DNA of 64,000 bases from Lysobacter enzymogenes (GCF_023617245.1 NZ_CP067396.1:5421001-5485000); one strand, 5' to 3'. Shown: positions 9,010-17,746, counted from the first letter of the stretch. Numbers and translations: made by a program. The notes: generated from the letters alone by a model not told the origin.

Positions 9010-9192
9010 TCAGCGCCCCGCCTCGACCGGTTCGATGCGGCCGTCCGGGTAGCGGCGGCACCACACGCCGTCGATCTTCACCACCTGCGGCAGGCCCAGC
9101 GCATCGGCCTCGGCGATCGCCTCGGCGACCGCCTTGCTGGCCAGCGCCTGGGCGCGTTCGGCGCCGATCTCGTCGACGAAAGACTTGGTCAT
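9010..9192 (-). CDS. small protein coupled to zeta toxin, putative antitoxin
   Basis: A 60-residue cytosolic protein, MTKSFVDEIG at its start, an Ala/Glu-rich helix (RAQALASKAVAEAIAEADAL) and an end with DGVWCRRYPDGRIEPVE. Its stop codon lies 1 nt before the ATG of the zeta-toxin gene, the arrangement expected of an antitoxin made before its toxin. The sequence does not resemble epsilon or PezA antitoxins, and no DNA-binding motif is evident. The start at 9192 was chosen because upstream codons of the open frame are Pro/Arg-rich and unlike a real N-terminus. The antitoxin role is inference from operon structure. Confidence 0.7.
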   Translation of the reverse strand: MTKSFVDEIGAERAQALASKAVAEAIAEADALGLPQVVKIDGVWCRRYPDGRIEPVEAGR

Positions 9193-9550
9193 GACTGCAT
9201 CTCCGCAATGGGTCGAGCGGCCGCGCACGGTCGCCGCGGCGCCCGGCGCGACACGGCCGGGCCTCGGGACGGCCATGCTATCGCCCGGCAATACTCACAA
9301 CAAACGCGCAAACGGCATGCATCAGGCCGTGATGCCGATATGCATCGATAACTGTGAGCTAGTTAGCGAAACAGCGGCACCACGTGGGCTTCGACCGCCA
9401 CGCGCGGGCGGCATGGGCGGGCTGTCGCGTCGCCACGGCCGGCCGGACCGGGCGCGATTACACACGGATACACGCCAGTACCCACAGACACGGGCAACGG
9501 CTGCGCGAAGCGCGAGGATGCGAGCCATCGCCCCGCCGTGTCGCCACCGC
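9193..9550. other. divergent promoter region
   Basis: About 360 bp between the leftward toxin pair and the rightward BPL-N gene. The stretch 9280-9370 is A/T-richer (TAACTGTGAGCTAGTTAGC is a near-inverted repeat) and is the likely regulatory part. Confidence 0.4.
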
Positions 9551-10321
9551 ATGAATGGTCTGGTCCTGAAGATCGCAGCGCTCGCCTTGTCCGGCACGCT
9601 GGCCCTGCCGTCGTTCGCCGCTGGCCGCGGCGACGCTTCCAACCGCACCGACAGCGCCGCGATCCGGGTCGCCGTCTATCGCGGGCCGGCCTCGTGCGAG
9701 AACTGCTCGGAAACGCTGAAGCGCGCGATCGAACGGCTGGGGCCGAAGTACCGCGTCGATTTCGTCGGCGCGGACGAACCCATCGACATCACCGCGCGCA
9801 ACCTCGCCCGCTACGACGTCTATGCGCAGCCCGGCGGCGGCCAGGACATCGCCGGCGCGCTCGCCAGCCTCGGCGACGAGCGCATCGACGCGATCCACGA
9901 TTACGTCGCGCGCGGCGGTCGCTATCTCGGCCTGTGCATGGGCGCGTATCTGGCCAGCGGCTCCGGCCTCAGCCTGATCCCGCACGAGTTGGATTCGGAA
10001 GTCGGCCGCCCCGGCTTCGCCGTCGTCGACAGCGACGACGCGGCCATCGCGGTGCGCTGGCAAGGCCGCGAGCAAACGGTCTTCTATCAGGACGGCCCTT
10101 ATATGCTGCGCGCGGCCGAGGACCCGGGCTTCAAGCCGATCGCGACGTACGCCAACGGCGATCTCGCCGCGGCGCGCTATTCGTTCGGCCAGGGCGTGGT
10201 GGTGTTGAGCGGTCCGCATCCGGAAGCGGACGCGTCGTGGTTCGAGGCGGCCGGCATCGACGTGGCGCGCATGCCGGACACGCGCCTGCTGCGCTCGCTG
10301 CTGGTCGAACTGGGGCGCTGA
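9551..10321 (+). CDS. exported BPL-N domain (glutamine-amidotransferase-like) protein
   Basis: 256 residues. The signal peptide at the ATG of 9551 (MNGLVLKIAALALSGTLALPSFAAG) indicates export. The rest matches the biotin-protein-ligase N-terminal domain, a class I glutamine-amidotransferase-like fold: IRVAVYRGPASCENC, YDVYAQPGGGQDIAGAL, the nucleophile elbow YLGLCMGAYLA around Cys139, and a later GPHPEADASWF. In bacteria such proteins are stand-alone and without assigned substrate. Cys of the elbow is kept, but partner residues cannot be confirmed by eye. It is monocistronic and followed by a hairpin belonging to the opposite strand. Confidence 0.8.
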   Translation: MNGLVLKIAALALSGTLALPSFAAGRGDASNRTDSAAIRVAVYRGPASCENCSETLKRAIERLGPKYRVDFVGADEPIDITARNLARYDVYAQPGGGQDIAGALASLGDERIDAIHDYVARGGRYLGLCMGAYLASGSGLSLIPHELDSEVGRPGFAVVDSDDAAIAVRWQGREQTVFYQDGPYMLRAAEDPGFKPIATYANGDLAAARYSFGQGVVVLSGPHPEADASWFEAAGIDVARMPDTRLLRSLLVELGR

Positions 10322-10394
10322 GCGACGGCGCGCGCGATCGGACCGCGGACGCGACCGGGCTCGCTGGCCGTAGCCGGCGCGGCGAGCGCGAACG

Positions 10395-10424
10395 AAAAGG
10401 CTCCGCGTTCGCACGCGGAGCCTT
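10395..10424 (-). terminator. rho-independent terminator of the S8 protease operon
   Basis: A 12-bp perfect stem (AAGGCTCCGCGT / ACGCGGAGCCTT) with a 4-nt loop; read leftward it is followed by a short T-run (CCTTTTC). It lies about 125 bp after the leftward protease-chaperone pair. Confidence 0.65.
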
Positions 10425-10550
10425 GCGCAACAACGACACGCGACGCCGACGCCGTTCGAGCGCGACGCGAAGCTTGCGTCCCGCCCGTCGCATCGCGTGC
10501 CCTGCGGCGGCCCGCGCAGGCCTGGCCTGCGCGGACGTTGCGCCCGTGCC

Positions 10551-11108
10551 TTACCAGGCCACCCTGCGCTGCTGCACCAGGCGCGGGCTGACTTCCTTGA
10601 CCCCGGCCTTGCCGAGAATGCGCTGGCGCGCCTTCATCGCCTCGGCCAGCGAGGCGTAGCCGATCGTCGCCTTGCCGCCGGCCGCGGAGGAATACAGCAA
10701 GGTGCCGCCGGTCTCGCGCACCAGCGCATCCACTACGCTCGCGTTGCTGAAGTAGACGTTGAGCTCGGGCGCGACCACCACGGCGCGGCCGTTGGCCGAG
10801 ACCGCGGCGCCCAGGCCGTTGCCGGCGACCGCATCGACGGCGCGCTTGCCGCGGGCGTTGGCCGCGGTGGCCTTGGGCTCGACCACGTACTCGCCGACGA
10901 TCACGTCGCGACGCGGATCGGTGGCGGCATCGGCGCGCTTGACCTCGGCCGCGGGCGCGATGCGGTACTGGGTCTGGCCGATGGAGAAGGTCTCGCCGGT
11001 CGCGGCCAGGTCGAGTTCGGCCTGCTTGGTGTAGGACTGCGCCAGCGCCGCCGGCATCGCGCTCATCGCCAGCAAGCCGGCGCACAACGGAAGGAATTGG
11101 ATTTTCAT
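10551..11108 (-). CDS. secreted protein resembling the external chaperone of kexin-like protease
   Basis: 185 residues with a clear signal peptide (MKIQFLPLCAGLLAMSAMPAALA-QS). Its ATG is 2 bp downstream of the stop of the S8 protease gene. The body holds SIGQTQYRIAPAAE, VIVGEYVVEP and VVAPELNVYFSN; the C-terminal 30 residues (AEAMKARQRILGKAG, VKEVSPRLVQQRRVAW) resemble the end of subtilisin propeptides, which lies in the protease active site. In Aeromonas sobria the kexin-like serine protease needs a separately encoded partner, ORF2, in the same position. I infer a similar folding helper/inhibitor role here. The protease lacks a propeptide of its own, which supports this. Confidence 0.78.
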   Translation of the reverse strand: MKIQFLPLCAGLLAMSAMPAALAQSYTKQAELDLAATGETFSIGQTQYRIAPAAEVKRADAATDPRRDVIVGEYVVEPKATAANARGKRAVDAVAGNGLGAAVSANGRAVVVAPELNVYFSNASVVDALVRETGGTLLYSSAAGGKATIGYASLAEAMKARQRILGKAGVKEVSPRLVQQRRVAW

Positions 11109-11110
11109 GC

Positions 11111-12880
11111 TCAGTGCCCCAGGACGCGGATCTTGAACGAGGTGAGATTGCCCTTGGTTTCGGCGCCGGTCGCGAGCGCGGTGTCGACCACTTCCAGGGT
11201 CCAGTCGCCGTTGCCGGTTTCGTCGATGAAGGCGTTGACCGCGGCGAGGTCGAAGGTCATGGTGTCGACGGCGAACGCAGCGCCCGCGGGGACGACGATG
11301 GCGCGGGTGCCGCTGGGCGAGATCAGGCTGACGCGCAGCGTCGTCGATTCCAGGAAGTCCAGCGGGTAGTCCGAGGCCATGCCGATCTGCACCGCCTCGA
11401 CGCGGCCGGCGCCGCCGGCGATGCGCACGGTGGCGCGCGCGGGCGCGGCGACGTTGCCGATCGGCTGGGCCGCGGCCACCTGTGCCGGCTGCCAACCGCT
11501 GTCGACCAGGCGGCCGAGCGACTTGAAGCCGGTCGCGCGGGTCACCGCCATGGTCGCGTCGACCAGGCCGTAGCCGTACCAGTTGCTGAAGGCGCGGCCG
11601 GCGGCGTTGACGGTCCAGCCGGCCGACAGCACGGTGCCGTCGGCGTTGGTCACCGCCGCCTGGTTCGGATCGATGCGCCGCGAGGTGGTCGCCAGGATGT
11701 ACTTGACGTCGCGGAAGCTCAGCTTGGGATTGGCCTGCAGCATCAGCGCGACCACGCCCGACACGGTCGGCGCGGCGGCCGAGGTGCCGTTCATGGTGCC
11801 GCCGTAGTTGCAGGTGCCGTCGATCGCGGACTGGTCCGACTCCAGGCGGTTGAGGTTGAGGTCGGACACGAACTCCGGCGGCACCACCGCGTTGGCGTTG
11901 TAGCCGTTGACGCAGCCGCTCAGGTCGGTGGTCACGATCGCCGGATCGAAGCGCACCGCCGGTTGGCGGTCGGCGAAACCGGCCGGCGCGTTGACCGATA
12001 CCGACGCGCGCTCCCAGCCGTACTCGCCGCCCAGGCCCGACACCCACACCGAGGCGCCCGGCGTGGAGTAGCTGGAACGCTTGCCGGCGGCGTTGGCCGC
12101 GGCGACGGTGATGACGTTGAAGTAGTTCGCCTCGGTGTCGTTGATCGACTGGCTGCAACCGACCTGGGCGGCGCTGGCCGGACACAGCTCGCCGAACAGC
12201 GGATGCGGCACGCTGGCGAAGCTGTTGCCGGCGGCCTTGACGTAGACCGTACCGAGTCCGCCGCGAGTGGCCGACATCGGGTTTTCCCAGGCGGCGAGCT
12301 CGTTTTCGGAGACCACCGTCAGGAACAGCGGGATCGTACTGCCCCAGCTGTTGTTGGAGACGGCGACGTCCTTGGATTCCGGGCCGTCCCACCAGGCGTA
12401 CTGGATCTGCTCGTTGTTGGCGTCGGAGTCGAGGAAGTTGAAGCTCTTCAGGCGCGCGCTCGGCGCCACGCCGCGCACGCCGATGCCGTTCCAGCCGACC
12501 GCGGCGATGATGCCGGAGACCGAGGTGCCGTGGGCGGCGTCGGGGTTGGTCGGGGTCGGGTCGTGGCTGCCGTCGTTGAAGTTCCACGAACCGTTCGGCA
12601 CCACGTTCGCGGCCAGATCGGGATGGCGGATCTCGGTGCCCTCGTCGAGCACGCCGACGATCACGCCCTTGCCGCGGATGTTGTAGTCGTGCAGGTCGTC
12701 GATGCCCAGGTCGATGCCGGATACGGGCCGGGTGTCGCCCAGCACCTGCTGGCCGTAGTTCATCAGATGCCACTGGTACCGGTACAGCGGATCGCCTTGC
12801 TGCGCGTGCGCGGTCGCGCTGGCCAGTACGGCCAAGGTCGCCAGGCTCAACGCCGTGCGCTTTTTGAAGATCTGTCGCAT
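11111..12880 (-). CDS. secreted S8 kexin-like serine protease with P-domain
   Basis: 589 residues. The ATG at 12880 has AAAGGAG 8-9 nt upstream and begins a signal peptide ending near AHA-QQG. The mature protein starts at once with DPLYRYQWHLMN, as in kexin/furin catalytic domains, without an I9 propeptide. The triad is visible: Asp79 in GVLDEGTEIRHPD, His117 in AAHGTSVSGI, Ser near 370 in NGTSAAAPTVSG, with oxyanion Asn in KAAGNS. Several Cys (LCPASAAQVGCSQS, LSGCVNG, GTCNYGG) suggest disulfides. The last 120 residues form a proprotein-convertase P-domain (ESTTLRVSLISPSGT, NGDWTLEVVDTA). It is secreted and probably acts as an extracellular protease, co-expressed with the downstream partner. 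Confidence 0.93.
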   Translation of the reverse strand: MRQIFKKRTALSLATLAVLASATAHAQQGDPLYRYQWHLMNYGQQVLGDTRPVSGIDLGIDDLHDYNIRGKGVIVGVLDEGTEIRHPDLAANVVPNGSWNFNDGSHDPTPTNPDAAHGTSVSGIIAAVGWNGIGVRGVAPSARLKSFNFLDSDANNEQIQYAWWDGPESKDVAVSNNSWGSTIPLFLTVVSENELAAWENPMSATRGGLGTVYVKAAGNSFASVPHPLFGELCPASAAQVGCSQSINDTEANYFNVITVAAANAAGKRSSYSTPGASVWVSGLGGEYGWERASVSVNAPAGFADRQPAVRFDPAIVTTDLSGCVNGYNANAVVPPEFVSDLNLNRLESDQSAIDGTCNYGGTMNGTSAAAPTVSGVVALMLQANPKLSFRDVKYILATTSRRIDPNQAAVTNADGTVLSAGWTVNAAGRAFSNWYGYGLVDATMAVTRATGFKSLGRLVDSGWQPAQVAAAQPIGNVAAPARATVRIAGGAGRVEAVQIGMASDYPLDFLESTTLRVSLISPSGTRAIVVPAGAAFAVDTMTFDLAAVNAFIDETGNGDWTLEVVDTALATGAETKGNLTSFKIRVLGH

Positions 12881-13276
12881 GCCACCAACTCCTTTGGTTC
12901 GTCGGATGCGCCGCGTCCGTCGCGGTCGGCGTTTCGCGCCGGCCGATCCGGGATCGCGCGCAAGTTGCGGGGCGGAACTACGGTTGGATCGGAGTGAACG
13001 TCGATACGGGAGCCAGGGCCCGCGCACGCTTGATGGCCGGACCGGCGTCCGTGGAGGTCCACGGAGTCCGGTCGCGACCACGCAGCCGCGCTGGTCGCAA
13101 CCAGCGCGACCCGGTCTGCAGCCGTCGGCGCGAGCGTCCCAGCGCCACGAAATCGAATACGGCCCCTGGCGCGGAGACGGCCCTGTATAAAAACCAAACG
13201 TATCGAGGTGCCTTCCTCCCTACCCGTGCCGCCGATCCATGCCGACGCTTCGGCGCGGGCCTCGCAGGCGGATCGC
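12881..13276. other. intergenic region upstream of the protease operon
   Basis: About 395 bp between two leftward genes; it must hold the protease promoter. An A/T-richer patch near 13185-13200 (ATAAAAACCAAACGTATCG) is the best promoter candidate. No gene seen. Confidence 0.4.
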
Positions 13277-13885
13277 TCAGGCCACGACCGAAGGATCGGC
13301 CGCTTCGATCACCCGCGGCGCGCCGGCCGGCGCGTCCGCGACCCGCCACACCCGCACCACGGCGCCGACGCCGGGCACCTGCGACTGCAGCAGGCCCTGG
13401 CTCGCGTCCGCGGGCCGCCAGCGGCCGCGCAGCGAGGCCGCGTCGGCGGTGCGCACGGTCAGGACGAAGGACGCCACCGAGCCGTCTTCGCTGAGCGTCC
13501 AGTCGCGCTCGATCACCCGTGCCTCCACTGCGCTCGCGCGGCCCGCGATGTCGCGCCACGTCGCCTGCAGGCCGCGCTCGACGTTGGCCTGCCGGATCGA
13601 GCCCGCCAGGATCGCCCACGGCGCGGCCGCAAGGCCGACGAGCATGACGGTGAACAGCAGCTCGAACCACAGGCCGGGCGTCGGTCGCGTCCACAGCAGG
13701 AACAGCGCCCCCGCCGCCGCCGCGGAAACCGCCGCGTTGGCGAGCGCGAACCACGCCCGCCCCGCCGGCCCCAGGCGGCGCGGCAAGCCCAACGCCGCGG
13801 GCGCCTGACCGGGCGCCGGCTGCAGCTTGGATACGAGGTGGACGACATGGCCGTCGGCGTAGTCGTGCGCGGCGAGGTTCTGCAT
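13277..13885 (-). CDS. two-pass membrane protein of unknown function
   Basis: 202 residues from the ATG at 13885. Two membrane segments (FALANAAVSAAAAGALFLLW and FELLFTVMLVGLAAAPWAIL, near residues 46-66 and 74-94) are followed by a soluble domain of about 100 residues with beta-strand character (VEARVIERDWTLSEDGSVAS, GVGAVVRVWRVADAP). The layout recalls DUF3592-type membrane proteins, but no signature could be confirmed. An in-frame ATG at 13921 would add 12 residues (MRAVTPIPYPAA); neither start has a good ribosome site. It is divergent from the GST gene. Confidence 0.6.
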   Translation of the reverse strand: MQNLAAHDYADGHVVHLVSKLQPAPGQAPAALGLPRRLGPAGRAWFALANAAVSAAAAGALFLLWTRPTPGLWFELLFTVMLVGLAAAPWAILAGSIRQANVERGLQATWRDIAGRASAVEARVIERDWTLSEDGSVASFVLTVRTADAASLRGRWRPADASQGLLQSQVPGVGAVVRVWRVADAPAGAPRVIEAADPSVVA

Positions 13886-14122
13886 CGCCGCAGGGTAAGG
13901 GATCGGTGTGACGGCGCGCATCGGCCGCGGCGCCGCGCGTTGTCGATTCCGCCGTGCGCGGTTCGTCGATACAGCGAATGGCCACCCGAAGCCGCGCCGC
14001 GAAACCAGCCGTTGCGACCGTGGCGCACCGCGCCGGCCGGCGCGGCACCCGGTGGCTGGCCGCGTTCTGCCCATGATTCGCGCACCGCGCGGCCGTCCTC
14101 GAGCACTCACCGGAGCCCACAG

Positions 14123-14794
14123 ATGACCCCGACCATCACCGCTTTCGAAACCTCGCCCGACCGCGGCAAGGGATTGGCGCGCGACATGCGCGTGCGCTGG
14201 GCGCTGGAGGAACTCGGCCAGCCCTATCGGGTGCGCCTGCTCTCCTTCGCCGCGATGAAGCAGCCCGCGCATCTGGCGCTGCATCCGTTCGGGCAGATTC
14301 CCACCTACGAGGACGGCGGGCTCGCCCTGTTCGAATCCGGCGCGATCGTGCTGCACCTGGCCGAGCGCCACCCCGGCCTGCTGCCGGCCGACGCGGACGC
14401 GCGCATGCGCGCCATCGCCTGGATGTTCGCCGCGCTCAACACCGTGGAGCCGCCGATCTTCGAACGCGCGATGACCGAGGTGCTCGAACGCGAGCGCAGC
14501 TGGTACGCGGAGCGCGCGGCGATGCTCGACGAGCGCGTGCACCGCCGGCTCGGCGAGTTGTCGCGGCACCTGGGCGACGCCGACTGGCTCGACGGCGGCT
14601 TCAGCGCCGGCGACCTGTTGATGACCACCGTGCTGCTGCGGCTGGCGCGCTTCGGCACGGTCGAGGCCTATCCCAACCTCGCCGGCTACCTCGCGCGGGC
14701 GACGGCGCGGCCGGCTTACCAGCGCGCGTTCGCGGCGCAACGCGAGGTGTTCGAGCAATCCCAGGCCGCTGCCGAAGGCGCGTCGCCGGCGTGA
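14123..14794 (+). CDS. glutathione S-transferase family protein
   Basis: 223 residues with the two-domain GST fold. The N-terminal thioredoxin-like domain shows RGKGLARDMRVRWALEE, the cis-Pro segment QIPTYED and the glutathione-binding LFESGAIVLHLAE; the helical C-terminal domain contains WLDGGFSAGDLLMTTVLLRL with the N-capping Asp. GSTs conjugate glutathione to electrophiles or act as reductases/isomerases in the cytosol; substrate is unknown. The usual N-terminal catalytic Ser/Tyr region is replaced by SPDRGKG, where Arg or Ser could serve. Start at 14123 follows GGAG about 10 nt upstream. Monocistronic. Confidence 0.9.
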   Translation: MTPTITAFETSPDRGKGLARDMRVRWALEELGQPYRVRLLSFAAMKQPAHLALHPFGQIPTYEDGGLALFESGAIVLHLAERHPGLLPADADARMRAIAWMFAALNTVEPPIFERAMTEVLERERSWYAERAAMLDERVHRRLGELSRHLGDADWLDGGFSAGDLLMTTVLLRLARFGTVEAYPNLAGYLARATARPAYQRAFAAQREVFEQSQAAAEGASPA

Positions 14795-14973
14795 TCCGCG
14801 GCGCGGCCGGCGCCGCAGCGCAGCGGGCGTCGTAGCGCAGCGGCGCCCGCGCCGGACAGGCGGCGTCGCCAGCGGAGAAGCCGGGTCGCGCGCGCAGCGC
14901 GGCCCGGCTGCGGAGGTTCAACCCGCGTGCGCGACGCCGGCGCGGCGCGGCGCCGGTCGCGGAGGAACCGAGC

Positions 14974-15744
14974 TTACGGGCAGATCGGATTGCACTGCGG
15001 TTCGATCTCCGCGTAGTAGGTCTCCACTTTCGGAGCGAAGCTCACCGGATAGTTCGCCGCGTCGGCGTAGAAGTTGCTGACGCCGTACCAGACCTTTCGC
15101 GCGTTGAGCGGGTTCTTGATCCTGACGCCGGACACGCTCGACTGCGCCAGCACCGCGCCGGTCGCCTTGTTGGTCAGCGTGGCCGTCACCGAACACACCG
15201 GCGCCAGGCCGCGGCCGCAGTAGGTGTCGATGGACACGCGCACCGTCGTGCCTCGGGACAGCGCCGCCTTGGGGATGTTCTTGCAGTCCATCACGCCCGG
15301 CGTCGAAGCCCAGGGAGCGGCCCAGGTGTAGCCGAAGATGCCGAACTGGCGGTTCTGCGCGGTCGCGCCGACGCAGTTGGGGTGGTACGGCGGCTGCGCC
15401 GATCCGAGCACGATGCCGATGCCGCCGCCGGTCGCGTTGGCGGTGAACTGGCCCGCCGGCGTGAAGGCCTGGTCGCCGGACAGGGTGCTGACGAACACGC
15501 TTTCCTGGCCGGCCTGCAGCAGATCCGCGGCGTCGATGTCGACGTCGACGCTCTGCTCTTCATATATCGCGCGCCCCGGCTTGATCCACGACCGATCGGC
15601 CAATTGCGAGGCGCCGCAGACCGGCGCGCACAACGCCGGATTCAAGACGAAGGGCGGCGTGACCGCCTGCGCGGTGGCGCCGGACAACTGGATCAGTCCG
15701 ATCGCCGCCAGCAGGACCAGGGTGGGGGCCGAAAACCATTTCAT
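14974..15744 (-). CDS. secreted Cys-containing protein of unknown function
   Basis: 256 residues, exported. The ATG at 15744 has AGGAG 8 nt upstream and opens a signal peptide (MKWFSAPTLVLLAAIGLIQL, cleavage near ATA-QA). The mature protein has paired cysteines (ALCAPVCGAS, HPNCVG, MDCKN, TYCGRGLAPVC, PQCNPICP) suggesting a disulfide-rich beta-sheet domain, with SVDVDIDAADLLQAGQESVF and FGIFGYTWAAPWAS. No family recognised. It lies convergent to the GST gene and divergent from the YcaO cassette. Confidence 0.7.
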   Translation of the reverse strand: MKWFSAPTLVLLAAIGLIQLSGATAQAVTPPFVLNPALCAPVCGASQLADRSWIKPGRAIYEEQSVDVDIDAADLLQAGQESVFVSTLSGDQAFTPAGQFTANATGGGIGIVLGSAQPPYHPNCVGATAQNRQFGIFGYTWAAPWASTPGVMDCKNIPKAALSRGTTVRVSIDTYCGRGLAPVCSVTATLTNKATGAVLAQSSVSGVRIKNPLNARKVWYGVSNFYADAANYPVSFAPKVETYYAEIEPQCNPICP

Positions 15745-16135
15745 GCTGCTCGCTCCTGTGGTGGAACATGCGGTAGGTGGCGCGATCGCCCGCGTGCGCG
15801 TTGCCGTTGGCATCGCCTGCGTCGCACCGGCGGCCCGGCTGTCGCTGCAGCGGGCATGGCGGTACTCGCAAAAACCGGCGGGCGCGGATCATCGGCGCGA
15901 TCCGTGCCGCGGAACCGCATTCAGTCGCGACCGCCCGACCGACGCGGCGCCTCCACCGGTCGCCTCATGCGCGGGTCGCCGAAGCATTTGTGATAACCAT
16001 CACTGACGATTGCCCGCCGCGACCGGAGCCTGGATGCGCAGCCGCAGGCTGCGGCACAAGGACGAACCGCAACCTCGGCGCCGCCGGGTCCGGCGGCGCG
16101 CCCTTGGGTCTCCTTCGACCAAAGGGAGTTGCACC
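15745..16135. other. divergent promoter region of the YcaO cassette
   Basis: About 390 bp between the leftward secreted-protein gene and the putative RiPP precursor. An A/T-richer stretch (TTTGTGATAACCATCACTGACG near 15988) is a plausible control site. No gene seen. Confidence 0.4.
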
Positions 16136-16312
16136 ATGGGTAACGAGCGTCCCGCGGTAATCAAGACCGTGTTGCAGAAGGGATCGGCCATTCCGTCCAG
16201 CGAGGCCTTGCGCGCCAACAGCGCCTCGGCCGCCGAGTTCAAGGCCGCGATGATCGAGCTCAATACGCCGACGTCGCACGAACGCGCCTTCCTCGACGAG
16301 TTCGCCAAGTAA
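16136..16312 (+). CDS. putative RiPP precursor peptide next to YcaO
   Basis: A 58-residue peptide starting MGNERPAVIKTVL and ending SHERAFLDEFAK, preceded by AAAGGGAG 7 nt before the ATG. There is no signal peptide and no Cys. The first 40 residues are helix-prone (SASAAEFKAAMIEL) and could be a leader; the end, IELNTPTSHERAF, has Thr and Ser residues. It stands 70 bp before a stand-alone YcaO gene on the same strand, the usual arrangement of a ribosomal peptide with its backbone-modifying enzyme. The precursor role is inferred from size, position and lack of another match. Confidence 0.6.
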   Translation: MGNERPAVIKTVLQKGSAIPSSEALRANSASAAEFKAAMIELNTPTSHERAFLDEFAK

Positions 16313-16382
16313 GCGGCCCGCCGCGCGCGTGCGGCGCGCATGCGCGCCGCACGCGCGTCGGCATCGAAGCGGAGAACGCGCA

Positions 16383-17657
16383 ATGATTCCGTACGAACGC
16401 GAGCGCAGCCTCGAGGACGCCGACCGCATCATCCGCGCGAGCATCGCGCGCCGCGGCTGGTGCATCGACACCGACCGGCTCGGCGATGGCTTGGTCACCG
16501 CCAAGTGCTTCCTGCTCGATGGCGACGGCCGCGTGCTCGCATTCGGCGGCGGCAAGGGCGAGCCGGACGCGGCCTACACCGGCGCGGTGTACGAAGCGGT
16601 CGAGCATCACTACTGCAAGGCCGCGACGCTGCCGCAGCAGTGGGATTATCCGAGCGCGGGATCGATCGCCGAAGACCCGCGCTACGCCGCGCTGCCGTTC
16701 CTGTCCGCGCTCGCCGAACAGCCGCAACGGCACCTGGCCTGCCGTTCCTATACCGCGTACTGGGGCGACGACACCCTGCCCGTGCCCTTGTTCCTGAGCT
16801 TTCCCGACTACCCGGGCAGCCCGCGCGCGACCGATCCGCGCGACGATTTCGACTACGCCAGCGCGTTGCGTTTCGGCTCCAACAGCGGCACCGCGATCGG
16901 CGGCAGTTTCGAGGAGGCGGCGCTGCACGGCATCGGCGAGATCGTCGAACGCGACGCCTGGTCGCTGTTCCTGATCGCCCACCATCTCGGCGGCGACGCC
17001 CGCTACGGACGCTGGATCGAACCGGCGTCGCTGCCCGACGAACTCGCGCGCGCCCACCGCATCGCCGAAGCGCGGATCGGCTGCGCGCTGCGCCTGATCG
17101 ACATCACCACCGACCTGGCCTATCCGGCGTTCATCGCCGTGGCCGAGCGCCGGCTCGAAGACGAGGTCGTGTACTCGCACGGCTGCGGCGCGTCGCCCTA
17201 CGCGCGCCACGCAGCCCTGCGCGCGCTCAGCGAATTGGTCCAGTGCGTGGACATCAAGCGCGACACCGAGCACCTGGCCGACCTCGACCGGCTCAGCCTG
17301 GAACTGCTGGCCCCGTACCCGCGGCTGCGCGACTGCGCGATGGGCGAGATCGATCCGCGCCGCCTGCACCGCGCGTCCTGGGATTTCGCCGAACCGGCGC
17401 GGGCCGCACCGCGGCAGTTGCTGCCCGCGGTCGTGGCCGACCTGCGCGCGCGCGGGCTGTCCTTGTATTACGCGATCAACCACCGCGAAGGCGACGATTT
17501 CTGCGTGGTCAGCAGCCTGTCGCCGGAGCTGGAGCGGTTCTTCCTGGTCACCACCGGCGTGGCGATGGCGCCGGGCCGACGCGGACAGGCGTTCCTGCGC
17601 AAGCTCCGCCGCACCGAGGCCGGCGCCGGCGAGCGCGCGCTGCCGGCCGAGGCCTGA
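16383..17657 (+). CDS. YcaO-family ATP-dependent peptide-modifying enzyme
   Basis: 424 residues. YcaO enzymes use ATP to activate backbone amides of peptides or proteins, giving azolines, thioamides or amidines. The ATP/Mg motifs are visible: GTAIGGSFEEAALHGIGE with EIVERDAW (about 170-192), and ALSELVQCVDIKRD, the usual Q-containing helix. The C-terminus (GERALPAEA) lacks the PxPxP tail of azoline-forming TOMM cyclodehydratases, and no E1-like, dehydrogenase or TfuA gene lies beside it. The ribosome site GGAG is 8 nt before the ATG. With the small gene 70 bp upstream it forms a minimal two-gene cassette; the chemistry is unknown. Confidence 0.88.
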   Translation: MIPYERERSLEDADRIIRASIARRGWCIDTDRLGDGLVTAKCFLLDGDGRVLAFGGGKGEPDAAYTGAVYEAVEHHYCKAATLPQQWDYPSAGSIAEDPRYAALPFLSALAEQPQRHLACRSYTAYWGDDTLPVPLFLSFPDYPGSPRATDPRDDFDYASALRFGSNSGTAIGGSFEEAALHGIGEIVERDAWSLFLIAHHLGGDARYGRWIEPASLPDELARAHRIAEARIGCALRLIDITTDLAYPAFIAVAERRLEDEVVYSHGCGASPYARHAALRALSELVQCVDIKRDTEHLADLDRLSLELLAPYPRLRDCAMGEIDPRRLHRASWDFAEPARAAPRQLLPAVVADLRARGLSLYYAINHREGDDFCVVSSLSPELERFFLVTTGVAMAPGRRGQAFLRKLRRTEAGAGERALPAEA

Positions 17658-17746
17658 AACGCGCCGCGGCGAAATTCCGCGCCGGGCGTGTCGAAACGGC
17701 GCGGGCCCGTTCGTCGAAGCAGTGAACCCACGACGAAAGGCCCGCC

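Noticed and set aside
11114..12997. A rightward open frame of about 630 codons opposite the S8 protease
   Set aside because: Shadow of the protease gene; no start signal and Gly/Arg/Val-rich composition.
14879..14909. GC hairpin AGCCGGG...CCCGGCT as a terminator
   Set aside because: Surrounding sequence is nearly all G/C with many alternative pairings and no U-run; not distinct enough to list.
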